Of a DNA stretch of 64,000 bases, positions 1-7,971 are shown piece after piece. The DNA lies in NCBI GenBank assembly GCA_002420105.1, contig DIHJ01000038.1, positions 63,763 through 127,762 of the forward strand, given 5' to 3'. The DNA comes from Nitrospira sp. UBA5699. GTDB taxonomy: Bacteria > Nitrospirota > Nitrospiria > Nitrospirales > Nitrospiraceae. The position numbers were made by a program, and so were the translations under genes. Each line of letters starts with the position of its first letter. Positions within the stretch are counted from its first letter, which is position 1. The notes beneath the pieces are model-generated. The model worked only from the letters and a program-made list of their open reading frames with translations, was not told where the DNA came from and ran no database searches.

Positions 1-42
1 CCTTTGTCAACAGCCTGCTAGGCGAGTTCCCACCGTTTCGCG

Positions 43-48
43 TATACT
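43..48 (+). promoter_or_regulatory. Candidate -10 box for the riboswitch transcript
   Basis: TATACT lies about 10 bases upstream of the start of the fluoride aptamer, which is where a sigma70 -10 box should be. No good -35 box is visible at the expected distance, so this is a weak call made on position and the hexamer alone. The first 42 bases of the window show no gene. Confidence 0.35.
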
Positions 49-57
49 TCACGTGCA

Positions 58-110
58 ACAGGGGATGGAGTCCCCCGTAACCGCCACGGCCAGGCTGATG
101 ACTCCTACGC
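58..110 (+). promoter_or_regulatory. Fluoride riboswitch (crcB motif aptamer)
   Basis: The segment has the fluoride aptamer layout. P1 is GGGG (61-64) pairing with CCCC (72-75), and the P1 loop contains GATGGAGT. Then come AACCGCC, a short P2 (GCC/GGC), and GCTGATGACTCCTAC. The diagnostic pseudoknot is present: GGAGT at 67-71 pairs with ACTCC at 101-105. It sits about 90 bases upstream of a cation/proton antiporter, a known class of fluoride riboswitch target. A hairpin (GTCGCC/GGCGAC) follows at about 136-152 without a T-run, so control may act on translation rather than by a classical terminator. Confidence 0.88.
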
Positions 111-201
111 TGCTACTGCCGTAGCCGTAGGATTGTCGCCGCGGTGGCGACGACCGGCCTGACGCAGCCTGTCACCCCTGGCCGGAACGGAGGACTCTCG
201 A

Positions 202-1401
202 ATGGAACCGGTTTTCTTTACCGCCACTCTGTGGCTCGCCCTCGCAGTCGTTTCCGCCCTCATCGCTTCCTCCCTGCGAATGTCCATCGCGCTGGTTGAA
301 ATCTGTGTCGGCGTCGCCGCTGCGACCGGCTCGTTCGGCCTTGGAGACGTGCTGGCCGCCGACTCGGAATGGGTCCGGTTCCTCGCAGCTTCCGGGGCCG
401 TGGTGCTGACATTCCTGGCCGGCGCCGAACTGGACCCCGACGTGATCAAGACCAAGCTGACCGAAGTCAGCGTCGTCGGCCTGGTCGGATTCATCGCGCC
501 GTTTCTCGGCTGCGCCGCCGTCGCCTACCATCTGCTGGGTTGGGACGCCAGGGCGAGCTGGCTCTGCGGTATCGCCTTGTCGACGACCTCCATGGCGGTG
601 GTCTATGCCGTCATGCTGGAAACCGGCTTCAACAAGACGGAGTTCGGGAAGGGGATACTCGGGTCCTGCTTCATCAACGATCTGGGAACGGTCATCGCGT
701 TGGGCTTGCTGTTCGCGCCCTTTACCTACAAGACCATCCTGTTCATCGTCGGGAGCGGGGCGGCGCTGGCCCTGTTGCCGGCCACTACGGCCTGGATCAC
801 CAGACACTATGCCCACCGGACCGCCGCGATCAGAACGAAATGGATCATGCTGACGCTCTTCGGGCTGGGCGCGCTGGCCTTGTGGTCGGGGAGCGAAGCC
901 GTGCTGCCGGCCTACCTCGCGGGGATGGTGCTCGCGGGAAGCGCAGCGAGGGACGCGCACTGGATCCGCCGGTTGAGGACGCTGACCGTGGGCTTTCTCA
1001 CTCCGTTCTATTTCCTTCGCGCCGGGACCCTTGTGTCCCTGCCGGCCCTGCTGGCGGCGCCGCTGGTCTTTCTCGCCTTGCTGTTGGGCAAGGTGGCGTC
1101 CAAGATTTTCGGCCTTTATCCGTTTATCAGTGCCTTCCGGCGGGACCGCAAGGAACGTTGGTACTACACGCTCCTGATGTCCACCGGATTGACGTTCGGG
1201 ACCATCTCGTCGCTGTACGGGCTGGCGCACGGCCTCATCACTCAGGAGCAATATTCCTTTCTCGTGGCGGCAGTCATCGCGAGTGCGGTGGTGCCCACCG
1301 CCATTGCGGGGCTGGCGTTTGCGCCGGTGCATCTGCTGCCGGCCGCGATGCATCCGGGGAAAGCCGTCCGGCGAATGAACGGCTTGAGCGACGAGGGGTA
1401 G
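202..1401 (+). CDS. Cation:proton antiporter, probably fluoride-responsive
   Basis: This 399-residue integral membrane protein belongs to the monovalent cation:proton antiporter (CPA/Kef-NhaA-like) superfamily. About 12 hydrophobic segments are visible from residue 3 to about 375. The core signatures are a broken helix with ALSTTSMAVV near residues 127-136 and an Asn-Asp pair in CFINDLGTVIAL, the usual ion-binding position. No cytoplasmic TrkA-N domain follows, so this is the short form. ATG at 202 is preceded by GGAGGA. The fluoride aptamer upstream implies that fluoride induces it. By analogy with riboswitch-linked antiporters it may help remove fluoride or restore ion balance under fluoride stress, but the transported ion cannot be read from sequence. 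Confidence 0.85.
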   Translation: MEPVFFTATLWLALAVVSALIASSLRMSIALVEICVGVAAATGSFGLGDVLAADSEWVRFLAASGAVVLTFLAGAELDPDVIKTKLTEVSVVGLVGFIAPFLGCAAVAYHLLGWDARASWLCGIALSTTSMAVVYAVMLETGFNKTEFGKGILGSCFINDLGTVIALGLLFAPFTYKTILFIVGSGAALALLPATTAWITRHYAHRTAAIRTKWIMLTLFGLGALALWSGSEAVLPAYLAGMVLAGSAARDAHWIRRLRTLTVGFLTPFYFLRAGTLVSLPALLAAPLVFLALLLGKVASKIFGLYPFISAFRRDRKERWYYTLLMSTGLTFGTISSLYGLAHGLITQEQYSFLVAAVIASAVVPTAIAGLAFAPVHLLPAAMHPGKAVRRMNGLSDEG

Positions 1402-1455
1402 CCGTCCGGGCCGGCCGGCCGGATTCCGGAACCAGGCCGGTCGAGGCGCCGTCGT

Positions 1456-4092
1456 CTACGCGACAGGCGGCGCGGGCTTCCGTCGAAACTGCTGCCTCAC
1501 GAGGGCCTCGACCGATGCGAAGTGGCGCTCCGGCAGATTCTTGAATCGCCTCCTGCAGTCGGCCAGCGCATCGTCGGCGCCGGCGAAGGGTTCGATCACG
1601 GACAGGAGATGGCCGTAGTAGTCCATCAGCTTGAGTTCGACGGTCCTCACGTAAGAGGGGTCGCCGGCGATCGCCGCCGCCGCTTTGGCCCGGTCGCCGT
1701 CCGACTCGACGAGGGCCTGGAAGCAGAGGCCTTTCAAGCGTTGGGTCACCGTGCTGCGGTCCCAGCCCAGCGCCTTGGCCGTCGCCTGCATGTCGAATCC
1801 CTGTTGCCGCAGACAGTTCAGGACGGCGGCATCGCCGGCCGAATCCGGCAGTGCGGCCGTCTTCGTTCGTGACGGTTCCTCGCCGGCGGCGTCCTCCAGG
1901 TAAAAGGCCTGCCTCGTCAGGACCGGGCCATCGCCCAGGACGAGGGCCCGGTCGAGGGCGTGGCGCAGTTCCCGCACGTTGCCGGGCCAGGCGTAGTTGC
2001 TCAACAGCCGCAGCGCATCGTTGGAGAGCGTGGGAACCGGCCGCCCCATCTGCGCCGCCATCTCGGCGAGACAGCTTTCGGCGATGACCGGAATGTCTCC
2101 GGGTCGCTCCCGCAGCGGCGGCAGACGGAACACCAGCCCTTTCAACCGGAAGTAGAGATCTTCGCGGAACCAGCCTTCGGACACGCCCCGCTGGAGATCG
2201 CGGTTGGTCGCGGCCACGACCCGCACGTCCACCGTCGTCGGAACGGTCGCGCCCACGCGATAGAACGACCGTTCCTGGAGTACCCTCAAGAGTTTGCTCT
2301 GGTGATCCAGCCGGAGATCGCCGATCTCGTCCAGAAAGATGGTGCCCTGGTTGGCAAGCTCGAAATAGCCGCGGCGATCGACCGTCGCGCCGGTGAAACT
2401 GCCCTTCATGTGGCCGAAGAGTTCGCTTTCAAACAATTCGGGCGAGATGGCCGCCATGTTGACGGCGATGAAGGTCCTGCCGGATCTGGGGCTCAGCCGG
2501 TGGACGGCGCGCGCGAAGAGTTCCTTGCCCGTGCCCGGTTCGCCGAGGAGCAGCACGGTCAGCGGCGATTTGGCGCCCTTCTTGAGGTCGCGGAAGAGGC
2601 GCAACAGCGAGGGCTCCTGCGTGACGATGCCTTGCTGGCGGCATTCGCTCCGCAACTGATCGAGTTCGGCGTCGCCGAGGGGGCCGGATTCCGTTCCTGC
2701 CGCGCGGAGATCGTGGAGCTGCCGTTCGAGCCGCTCGAGCTGCCGGCGGGTGGTTTCCTCCTGGGCCTGCGCCTCGGCAATCTGCGCGCGCAGGGACTCG
2801 GTCGTGCGAGCCAGTTCCTCCTGTCGGCCGGCCGATCGGGCCGCGGCGGCTTTCGCCGCCTCCAGATCCTCCTGCAACGCCTCGGCACGGTTCTCGCGCA
2901 GGATCAGCGCTTCTCTCACGGCCGCGGCATCCTGCTGCACGCGCAGGATGTCCCGCTCGAGAAGGCGCATGCGCTGGTCCGCGGTCAGATGGGTCCAGAC
3001 CGTGGCGCCGACCAGGACGAAGAGCGCGGCGGTCAACGGCAGCGCCAGCGGCAGGACAAGGTGCAGCCCCGGCAGCATGGCCGCGACGAGCACCGCATAG
3101 AGCAGGACCGCGCTTCCGGCAAACGACAGACTGCGCGATCCGCGGAACCCGATGAGGCACCAGGCGACGAGCGACGCAAGCAGGAGAGTGAGGCCGGCGC
3201 GCCCGGCCGGTCCGACCGCGCAGAGCCTGTTGCCGGTGAGCAGGCTGTTGAGCAGCTGGAGGTGCGCGATCATGCCGCCGACGGACTGACCGGTCGGGAG
3301 CAGCCAGGGGCCCTGGGTCGCGGGATTGGGGAGGATCACCACGACCTTGCCCTTGAACCAGGATTCGAGCTGCCGGCCGTCGTGATGCTGGATGGCCTCC
3401 CACACCGCGGTCAGCGGGACCGTCGGCAGCGCCGCCGGCGAGCCGTTGCCGACGGGGTCGATGAGTGCCGGCGCGGCGCGTCCGGTGGCGAGCGGTTGCG
3501 CCGCCGGCGCCGTCTGCTGGCGGTAGAGGTCGTAGAGCAGGGACCCGAAGGCCGGAACGGTTTGCGCTTCGACGGTCGCGAGCAGCGGGATCTCGCGCGT
3601 GACATGGTCGGGATGCGTCGCCACGCCCACGTGACCGAGCAGAGCCGCGTCGGACCGCAGCGCCGATTCCGGATCGTGGACGAACAGCACCGGCCCGGCG
3701 TTCTGCATCGCTTCCACGAGCAAGGCGTCGCTCGCGGCGCCGCCGAGCTGCGCGGGGCTGGCATGATCGAGACGATGGTCGACGCCGATGGCGGCGGCGC
3801 CGGCTTCGTGGGCCGCGGTGACCACCTGCGCGAGGAGGGCGCGATCGAGGACGGTCCCGAACCGTTCCTCTCCGGCCGGATCGCGCGCGACGATCGTGAG
3901 CGACGGACTGACCGCGACCGGGGCGCGATGGCGGAGCCAGGTGTCGTAGATCGTCCAATCGAGCGCAGTGAAGGTGGCGGGCGCGAGGGCCCAGAGGGAT
4001 TGCGCGAGCAGTCCGGCGAGCAGCCCGATGGCCGGCGCCTGCAGCGGAGGCGAGGTGAGGAACAGCCGCCAGAATGTCAACCGGTCACGCAT
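1456..4092 (-). CDS. CHASE2-domain sigma54-dependent transcriptional activator
   Basis: This 878-residue membrane-anchored regulator has an N-terminal membrane helix (about 18-36), a CHASE2 sensory region outside the membrane to about residue 290, and three further membrane helices (about 300-365). A long Glu/Arg/Gln-rich coiled coil (about 370-460) follows. The AAA+ sigma54-interaction module has Walker A GEPGTGKELFARAVH, a GSFTGA loop (usual form GAFTGA) and the Walker B region GTIFLDEIGDL. It ends with a Fis-like helix-turn-helix (QATAKALGWDRSTVTQRLK) and a C-terminal extension. CHASE2 normally fronts histidine kinases, cyclases or serine kinases, so direct fusion to a sigma54 activator makes a one-protein signal-to-promoter device. 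It starts 6 bases after the TPR gene, so they are likely cotranscribed. Confidence 0.86.
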   Translation of the reverse strand: MRDRLTFWRLFLTSPPLQAPAIGLLAGLLAQSLWALAPATFTALDWTIYDTWLRHRAPVAVSPSLTIVARDPAGEERFGTVLDRALLAQVVTAAHEAGAAAIGVDHRLDHASPAQLGGAASDALLVEAMQNAGPVLFVHDPESALRSDAALLGHVGVATHPDHVTREIPLLATVEAQTVPAFGSLLYDLYRQQTAPAAQPLATGRAAPALIDPVGNGSPAALPTVPLTAVWEAIQHHDGRQLESWFKGKVVVILPNPATQGPWLLPTGQSVGGMIAHLQLLNSLLTGNRLCAVGPAGRAGLTLLLASLVAWCLIGFRGSRSLSFAGSAVLLYAVLVAAMLPGLHLVLPLALPLTAALFVLVGATVWTHLTADQRMRLLERDILRVQQDAAAVREALILRENRAEALQEDLEAAKAAAARSAGRQEELARTTESLRAQIAEAQAQEETTRRQLERLERQLHDLRAAGTESGPLGDAELDQLRSECRQQGIVTQEPSLLRLFRDLKKGAKSPLTVLLLGEPGTGKELFARAVHRLSPRSGRTFIAVNMAAISPELFESELFGHMKGSFTGATVDRRGYFELANQGTIFLDEIGDLRLDHQSKLLRVLQERSFYRVGATVPTTVDVRVVAATNRDLQRGVSEGWFREDLYFRLKGLVFRLPPLRERPGDIPVIAESCLAEMAAQMGRPVPTLSNDALRLLSNYAWPGNVRELRHALDRALVLGDGPVLTRQAFYLEDAAGEEPSRTKTAALPDSAGDAAVLNCLRQQGFDMQATAKALGWDRSTVTQRLKGLCFQALVESDGDRAKAAAAIAGDPSYVRTVELKLMDYYGHLLSVIEPFAGADDALADCRRRFKNLPERHFASVEALVRQQFRRKPAPPVA

Positions 4093-4098
4093 GCGGAC

Positions 4099-5340
4099 CT
4101 ATTGCGGCCCCGGTTCGTCGAGCAGGGATCCGATCTCCTGCTTCGGAAGGCCCTTGAGCAGGGCCTTGGCCTTGTGGAGGTCCGGGGGCAAGCCGAGGCC
4201 CCTGGCATGGATGCGCGCCAGAATTTTCCTGGCCGGCAGGAATCCCTCGGCGGCCGTGGTTTCGAAGCAGGCCAGGATCTTCTTGTCGTACGGCGCGAGC
4301 CGTTGATCCCAGCCCGATTCGTAGAGCCTGGCGAGCTCGGCCTGCGCCGGCTCGCTCAGCGCGTAGCCTTCTTTCAGCAGGGTGGAGACCGCATAGTCGG
4401 CGCGGTTGTCCTTCAGCAGCCTGGCGCCCAGCGGCTCCTCGTCCGTGCGGCTGTAGTCCGGAAATTGATCCCACAGTTTCTCGCGGTATGCCTGGAAGGC
4501 GTCGAGGGCTTCCTGGCGTCGCCGGTCCGTTCGGTCGGATGACAGGGCCTGCCGGCGGACCTTGGAGAGGGCGTCGGCAGCCGGTTGATGCCCGAATTCG
4601 ACCGCTCTGGTCCACCAGAAGATCGCCTGCCCCAGATTCTTGTCGATGCCCTGGCCGTTCTTGTAGGCGTTGCCGAGAAAGAACTGCGCCTGCGGCACCC
4701 CTCCGACGGCCGCCTCCTCCATGAACTGTGCCGCCTCCCGGTCGCGGCTCGTGAGCTTCAGCAGCAGGGCGAGACGGTAGCGGGCATCGGGGAAGTGCGG
4801 CTGCAGTTCGAGCGATTGCCGATAGGATTGGATCGCCGCCTTGACGTTGCCCAACGAATACTGCACGCCGGCGAGACTGTAGTGGGCGTGGGCCTGTCCG
4901 GGGTCGAGCCTGACGGCTTCTTTCAGCACGGACGCCGCCGCACGCCAGTCCTGCTTGGCCATGAGGATGACGCCGAGTTGGAGATGGGCCTTGGCATCGT
5001 CCGGTTGCAGCCTGACGGCGACGCGGCATTCCTCGATTGCCGCATCGAGATCGCCGATGCGATAGAGGCCTTGTGCCAGTTTCAACCGGTCGGCGGCGCT
5101 CTCCGGGGCCACCCGCACCGATCCGCGGAGTTCCCCGAGGACCATGACGGCGTCCTCGCGCTCGGACGGCGTGAATTCCGGAAGCCGGGGTTCGCTTCGC
5201 ACTGCTTCGGCCGGCGGCGGGGGACTTTCAATCGCCGGCCCGGGACCGGCATCGTCGGAGGGCTGAGCGAACGAGGGGGAAAGAGCGGGGAGCTCCAGCG
5301 TCACGAGCAGGATGATCACCGGCAGCCGTCGACGATCCAT
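4099..5340 (-). CDS. Exported TPR / Sel1-repeat protein
   Basis: This is a 413-residue protein with an N-terminal signal peptide (hydrophobic core after MDRRRLP, likely cleavage near SFAQP). At least three TPR units lie at about residues 75-185 (for example AQGLYRIGDLDAAIEECRVA). A Sel1-type repeat follows (FFLGNAYKNGQGIDKNLGQA), then a second, degenerate Sel1 region near residues 340-400. Such repeats mediate protein-protein contact and no catalytic domain is seen. It lies directly upstream of the CHASE2-sigma54 regulator in the same orientation. Its periplasmic repeats could present a partner or signal to the CHASE2 domain; that link is inferred from adjacency only. Confidence 0.75.
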   Translation of the reverse strand: MDRRRLPVIILLVTLELPALSPSFAQPSDDAGPGPAIESPPPPAEAVRSEPRLPEFTPSEREDAVMVLGELRGSVRVAPESAADRLKLAQGLYRIGDLDAAIEECRVAVRLQPDDAKAHLQLGVILMAKQDWRAAASVLKEAVRLDPGQAHAHYSLAGVQYSLGNVKAAIQSYRQSLELQPHFPDARYRLALLLKLTSRDREAAQFMEEAAVGGVPQAQFFLGNAYKNGQGIDKNLGQAIFWWTRAVEFGHQPAADALSKVRRQALSSDRTDRRRQEALDAFQAYREKLWDQFPDYSRTDEEPLGARLLKDNRADYAVSTLLKEGYALSEPAQAELARLYESGWDQRLAPYDKKILACFETTAAEGFLPARKILARIHARGLGLPPDLHKAKALLKGLPKQEIGSLLDEPGPQ

Positions 5341-5453
5341 CGAACCCCGCGACCCTCCTCTCAGGCGCTCCGGGCAGTGAACACCATTATAGCACCGGGG
5401 AGAGGCCGTTCATCCGGTGCGGATCGGCGGAACGCGGAGGGAAGGGGGCGCGA

Positions 5454-5903
5454 CTATCGGATTGCGGTGAGTCCCGTTCTGAGCCGTTGGATCCGATCCC
5501 GAAGATCCGCCTCTGCGGCCTCAACCGGGTCGTGCGACACACGCCAGACCGGTTCCCTCGGAGCCGGGTCGTCCGGCAGGCGCGGGATGACGTGCCAATG
5601 GATGTGGGGAAGCTGGTTGCCGAGGAGTTCGTAGTTGATCTTGCTCGCGCCGAAGACTTCCGCCAGAACCCTGGCAAGCCGGCTTACTTCCTCCATGAGC
5701 TGGATCCGTTCGGTCGGGGCCAGGTGAAACAGTTCCGTGGCGTGTCGCCTGAATACGATCACCGTCCAACCGGGAAAGAATTGGTCGTCGTGGAGATAGG
5801 CCATCGAGAGGCCGAGATCGGCGATGAAGTGGTCCGGCCGGGGCCATTGGCCCGAACAGGCTTTGCAGGCCGGTTCGATCACGGCTGGGTCGCCTTCCGC
5901 CAT
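5454..5903 (-). CDS. HIT family hydrolase
   Basis: This is a 149-residue histidine-triad protein. The catalytic motif reads HIHWHVIPRL, the H-x-H-x-H-x-x variant with Trp seen in one HIT subgroup, and the FFPGWTVIVFRRH strand and the helix before the triad fit the fold. HIT proteins hydrolyse or transfer nucleotidyl groups (AMP-lysine, Ap4A and similar); the substrate here is unknown. A CxxC pair near residues 18-21 may bind metal. It overlaps the end of the upstream gene by 25 bases, indicating translational coupling. A second HIT gene lies at 42130. Confidence 0.85.
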   Translation of the reverse strand: MAEGDPAVIEPACKACSGQWPRPDHFIADLGLSMAYLHDDQFFPGWTVIVFRRHATELFHLAPTERIQLMEEVSRLARVLAEVFGASKINYELLGNQLPHIHWHVIPRLPDDPAPREPVWRVSHDPVEAAEADLRDRIQRLRTGLTAIR

Positions 5904-6508
5904 TCTTCTTCCGTAATGACCCCTTTCTTCAACAGCAGCTGGATCAGTCGGTCCATCTGTTTCTCGGTCTGATGCTGCGGCAGGCCCGGTGGCGTGTGGG
6001 GCGCCGGCTGCTTCGGTTCGGGCGGCGGGCGTTTCGTCCCGTAGACCCGGAACACGGGCGTGAAGACGGAGACGTAGTCCTTGTTCCGGATCCGTACGGA
6101 CGCGGGCCGGCTGTCGGTTTGCGGCGGCAGGTCCGGGTTGTTGTTGGCCGGAACGCGGAAGAACGGCTTGCCCTCGTCCGTTTCGCCGTCCTGGCCCAGG
6201 ACTTCGAAGCGGCTCAGGATGGTTTCGCTCTTCAGCGGTTCCCGCTCCTCGCCGGCCAGATTGGTAATCTTGTCGAGCACGACGATCAGGGAATCGGCGA
6301 TCAGCGGATCGGACGTTTGGTTCCGCACGCTGACGTCGTAGCGATATTCGCTGGTGAAGGTGTCGCGACCCCGGAAGGTCACGATGACATGCGCTTTCCC
6401 CGTGAGGTCGGTCAGTTGATCGACGGCGGACGCCGCGGGGGGCGTCACCGGCGGCGCGAGCGCCGCGACCGCGAAGGCCAGAATGGCAACCGGGAATCCG
6501 CGTGTCAT
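5879..6508 (-). CDS. Exported protein of unknown function with SHOCT-like tail
   Basis: This is a 209-residue protein. The ATG at 6508 was chosen because it begins a clear signal peptide (MTRGFPVAILAFAVAALA); an in-frame extension upstream is Arg-rich and would run into the divergent promoter region. The middle of the protein (VIVTFRGRDTF, YRYDVSVRNQTSDPL) looks like a beta-sandwich of the type found in secreted adhesion-like domains. The C-terminus is a Pro-rich linker followed by a short amphipathic helix (MDRLIQLLLKKGVITEEEW) that resembles the SHOCT oligomerisation motif. No function can be assigned. It is cotranscribed with the HIT gene. Confidence 0.6.
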   Translation of the reverse strand: MTRGFPVAILAFAVAALAPPVTPPAASAVDQLTDLTGKAHVIVTFRGRDTFTSEYRYDVSVRNQTSDPLIADSLIVVLDKITNLAGEEREPLKSETILSRFEVLGQDGETDEGKPFFRVPANNNPDLPPQTDSRPASVRIRNKDYVSVFTPVFRVYGTKRPPPEPKQPAPHTPPGLPQHQTEKQMDRLIQLLLKKGVITEEEWRKATQP

Positions 6509-6605
6509 GACCGGCTCCGGGAGTTCACACAAAGGTCCTGCGACATATGAGTGCGAGCATAGCAAAGATCGGCGCATTGAGCGAGCCGGAAACTCAAACG
6601 TCGCC

Positions 6606-6635
6606 TTGACACTCTGTTTCGTCGAACGATATTCT
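6606..6635 (+). promoter_or_regulatory. Sigma70-type promoter of the HD gene
   Basis: TTGACA (6606-6611) and TATTCT (6630-6635) are separated by 18 bases. The start codon of the HD-domain gene follows 36 bases after the -10 box. This lies in the divergent spacer between the genes at 6508 (minus) and 6672 (plus). Confidence 0.7.
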
Positions 6636-6671
6636 GCCCCGGTTCGAAGGCCGCATTTCCCACTCCAATCC

Positions 6672-7541
6672 ATGAGGCGAGCCATCACCTCCTCCGCGCC
6701 ATTGGTCGTGCCCCGTACGCTCGTCTCCCGGCTCATGCGCCTGTACGACTACCCGCATCCGCTCCGGCGCGGGCTGATGATCCGCGGCTACGACCGGGCC
6801 CATGCGTTGCGCACGGCGCGCATGTGCGCGGCGGTTGCGACGGTGCTGGGGCACGAGGCCGGCCGGGTCCGCCAGTATCAGATCGCCTGTCTGCTGCATG
6901 ATCTGGGGCGTGCCGGGTTGGACCGCCGGCTCTTCGGGAGGATCTGGTCCTGGGCCAAGGCGCACGGGATTCCGACCAGGCCGCGCGAATGGCGGGCCGT
7001 GCATCCCGAGACGGTCTACGGCCGCGAGACGGAAGCGTTCCTCGCGCGCTATCGCAAGGCTCTCGAAGCCGACGGCATCCCGATGACGCCATGGGCGAAG
7101 GAGCAGGTGGAAATGCGACTCGGCTATGCCCGCCGGCTTGCGCGCAGACTGCGGGCCGTACGTGCGTCGATCCGGGGAATGGGCGTGCGCTGGGAGCCCT
7201 GGATGCAGCGGGTGATGCTCTATTACTACTACCCGGAAAAACTCGCCGGGGCGAAGCCCTGGACGAAGCAGCTTGCGGAAATTCTGGTGGCCTGCGAGCA
7301 GTTCGAAGCCTACAGCAATCAGCGACGCGGCCGGGACTACTATGTGCGGAAGAAGGAAACGATCGTCGAGGCCTTCGCCTATCTGGAGAAGCTCGAACGG
7401 GAAGGCATTCTGAGCCGCGACGTGATGAAGGCGCTCAAACGGCTGGCCGCCGAGGGCGAATTCGACGGCATCATCGCCGAGGCGCGCGGACATCGTCTGA
7501 CGCCGAAGGAAAAAACCCTCCTCCGGCGGATGGAGCCATGA
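6672..7541 (+). CDS. HD-domain phosphohydrolase-like protein
   Basis: This is a 289-residue protein, starting at the ATG that follows the promoter. The N-terminal half carries an HD-type metal-binding arrangement: a histidine in RAHALRTARMC, then CLLHDLGRAGL, then HPETVYGRETEA. The spacing resembles HD/HD-GYP phosphohydrolases. The C-terminal half is helical and rich in Arg, Lys and Tyr (MLYYYYPEKLAG). Substrate and pathway are not evident. Its stop codon overlaps the start of yjbQ (ATGA), so the two genes are translationally coupled. Confidence 0.65.
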   Translation: MRRAITSSAPLVVPRTLVSRLMRLYDYPHPLRRGLMIRGYDRAHALRTARMCAAVATVLGHEAGRVRQYQIACLLHDLGRAGLDRRLFGRIWSWAKAHGIPTRPREWRAVHPETVYGRETEAFLARYRKALEADGIPMTPWAKEQVEMRLGYARRLARRLRAVRASIRGMGVRWEPWMQRVMLYYYYPEKLAGAKPWTKQLAEILVACEQFEAYSNQRRGRDYYVRKKETIVEAFAYLEKLEREGILSRDVMKALKRLAAEGEFDGIIAEARGHRLTPKEKTLLRRMEP

Positions 7542-7966
7542 GCATGGCCGTGAAGACCGTGCCCCTTCGCATCGACATGGGCGGGGGGACACAGATCGAG
7601 AACGTGACGAAGGCGGTGCAGGACGCGCTGGCCGGCGCGAAGCTGACGGCCGGCATCGTCACCGTGTTCGTCAAGCACACCACCGCGTCCGTGATGATCA
7701 TCGAAGACGAGCCGGGCATCCGGGCCGATACGAAAACCTTCTGGGACCGGGCCGTGCCGGCCGATCCGGCCTGGCAGCACAATACGCGGAACCCCGGCGA
7801 GGACAACGGGCACAGCCACCTGCGGGGGCAGCTGCAGGGGCCGTCGGTGACCGTCCCTTTCTCCGGCGGGGCGATGCTGCTGGGGACCTGGCAGCAGATC
7901 GTGCTCGTTGATTTCGACACGCGCGCGCGCCGGCGGGAACTCGTCATCCAGATGATCGGGGAATAG
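7538..7966 (+). CDS. YjbQ family protein
   Basis: This 142-residue protein belongs to the YjbQ/UPF0047 family, sometimes annotated as secondary thiamine-phosphate synthase. Family signatures are visible: VKHTTASVMIIEDEPG near the middle, NGHSHLRGQLQGPS, and LGTWQQIVLVDFD at the end. The conserved His and Glu residues form the presumed active site of the trimer. The start is fixed by the ATGA overlap with the HD gene. The cellular role of the family remains poorly defined; a link to the HD protein is suggested only by coupling. Confidence 0.85.
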   Translation: MSMAVKTVPLRIDMGGGTQIENVTKAVQDALAGAKLTAGIVTVFVKHTTASVMIIEDEPGIRADTKTFWDRAVPADPAWQHNTRNPGEDNGHSHLRGQLQGPSVTVPFSGGAMLLGTWQQIVLVDFDTRARRRELVIQMIGE

Positions 7967-7971
7967 GCGCG

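Noticed and set aside
172..1353. 393-codon minus-strand frame opposite the antiporter
   Set aside because: Low-complexity Arg/Gly/Gln composition typical of antisense frames. The plus-strand antiporter has clear membrane helices and a riboswitch.
1960..4542. 860-codon open frame on the plus strand opposite the CHASE2 regulator
   Set aside because: It is the high-GC shadow of the minus-strand gene: Arg/Gly/Gln-rich, no recognisable domain, and it crosses the boundary of two real genes.
6989..7537. Extended frame upstream of yjbQ
   Set aside because: The YjbQ family begins at the ATG at 7538, which overlaps the HD gene stop. The upstream part is a shadow of the HD gene.
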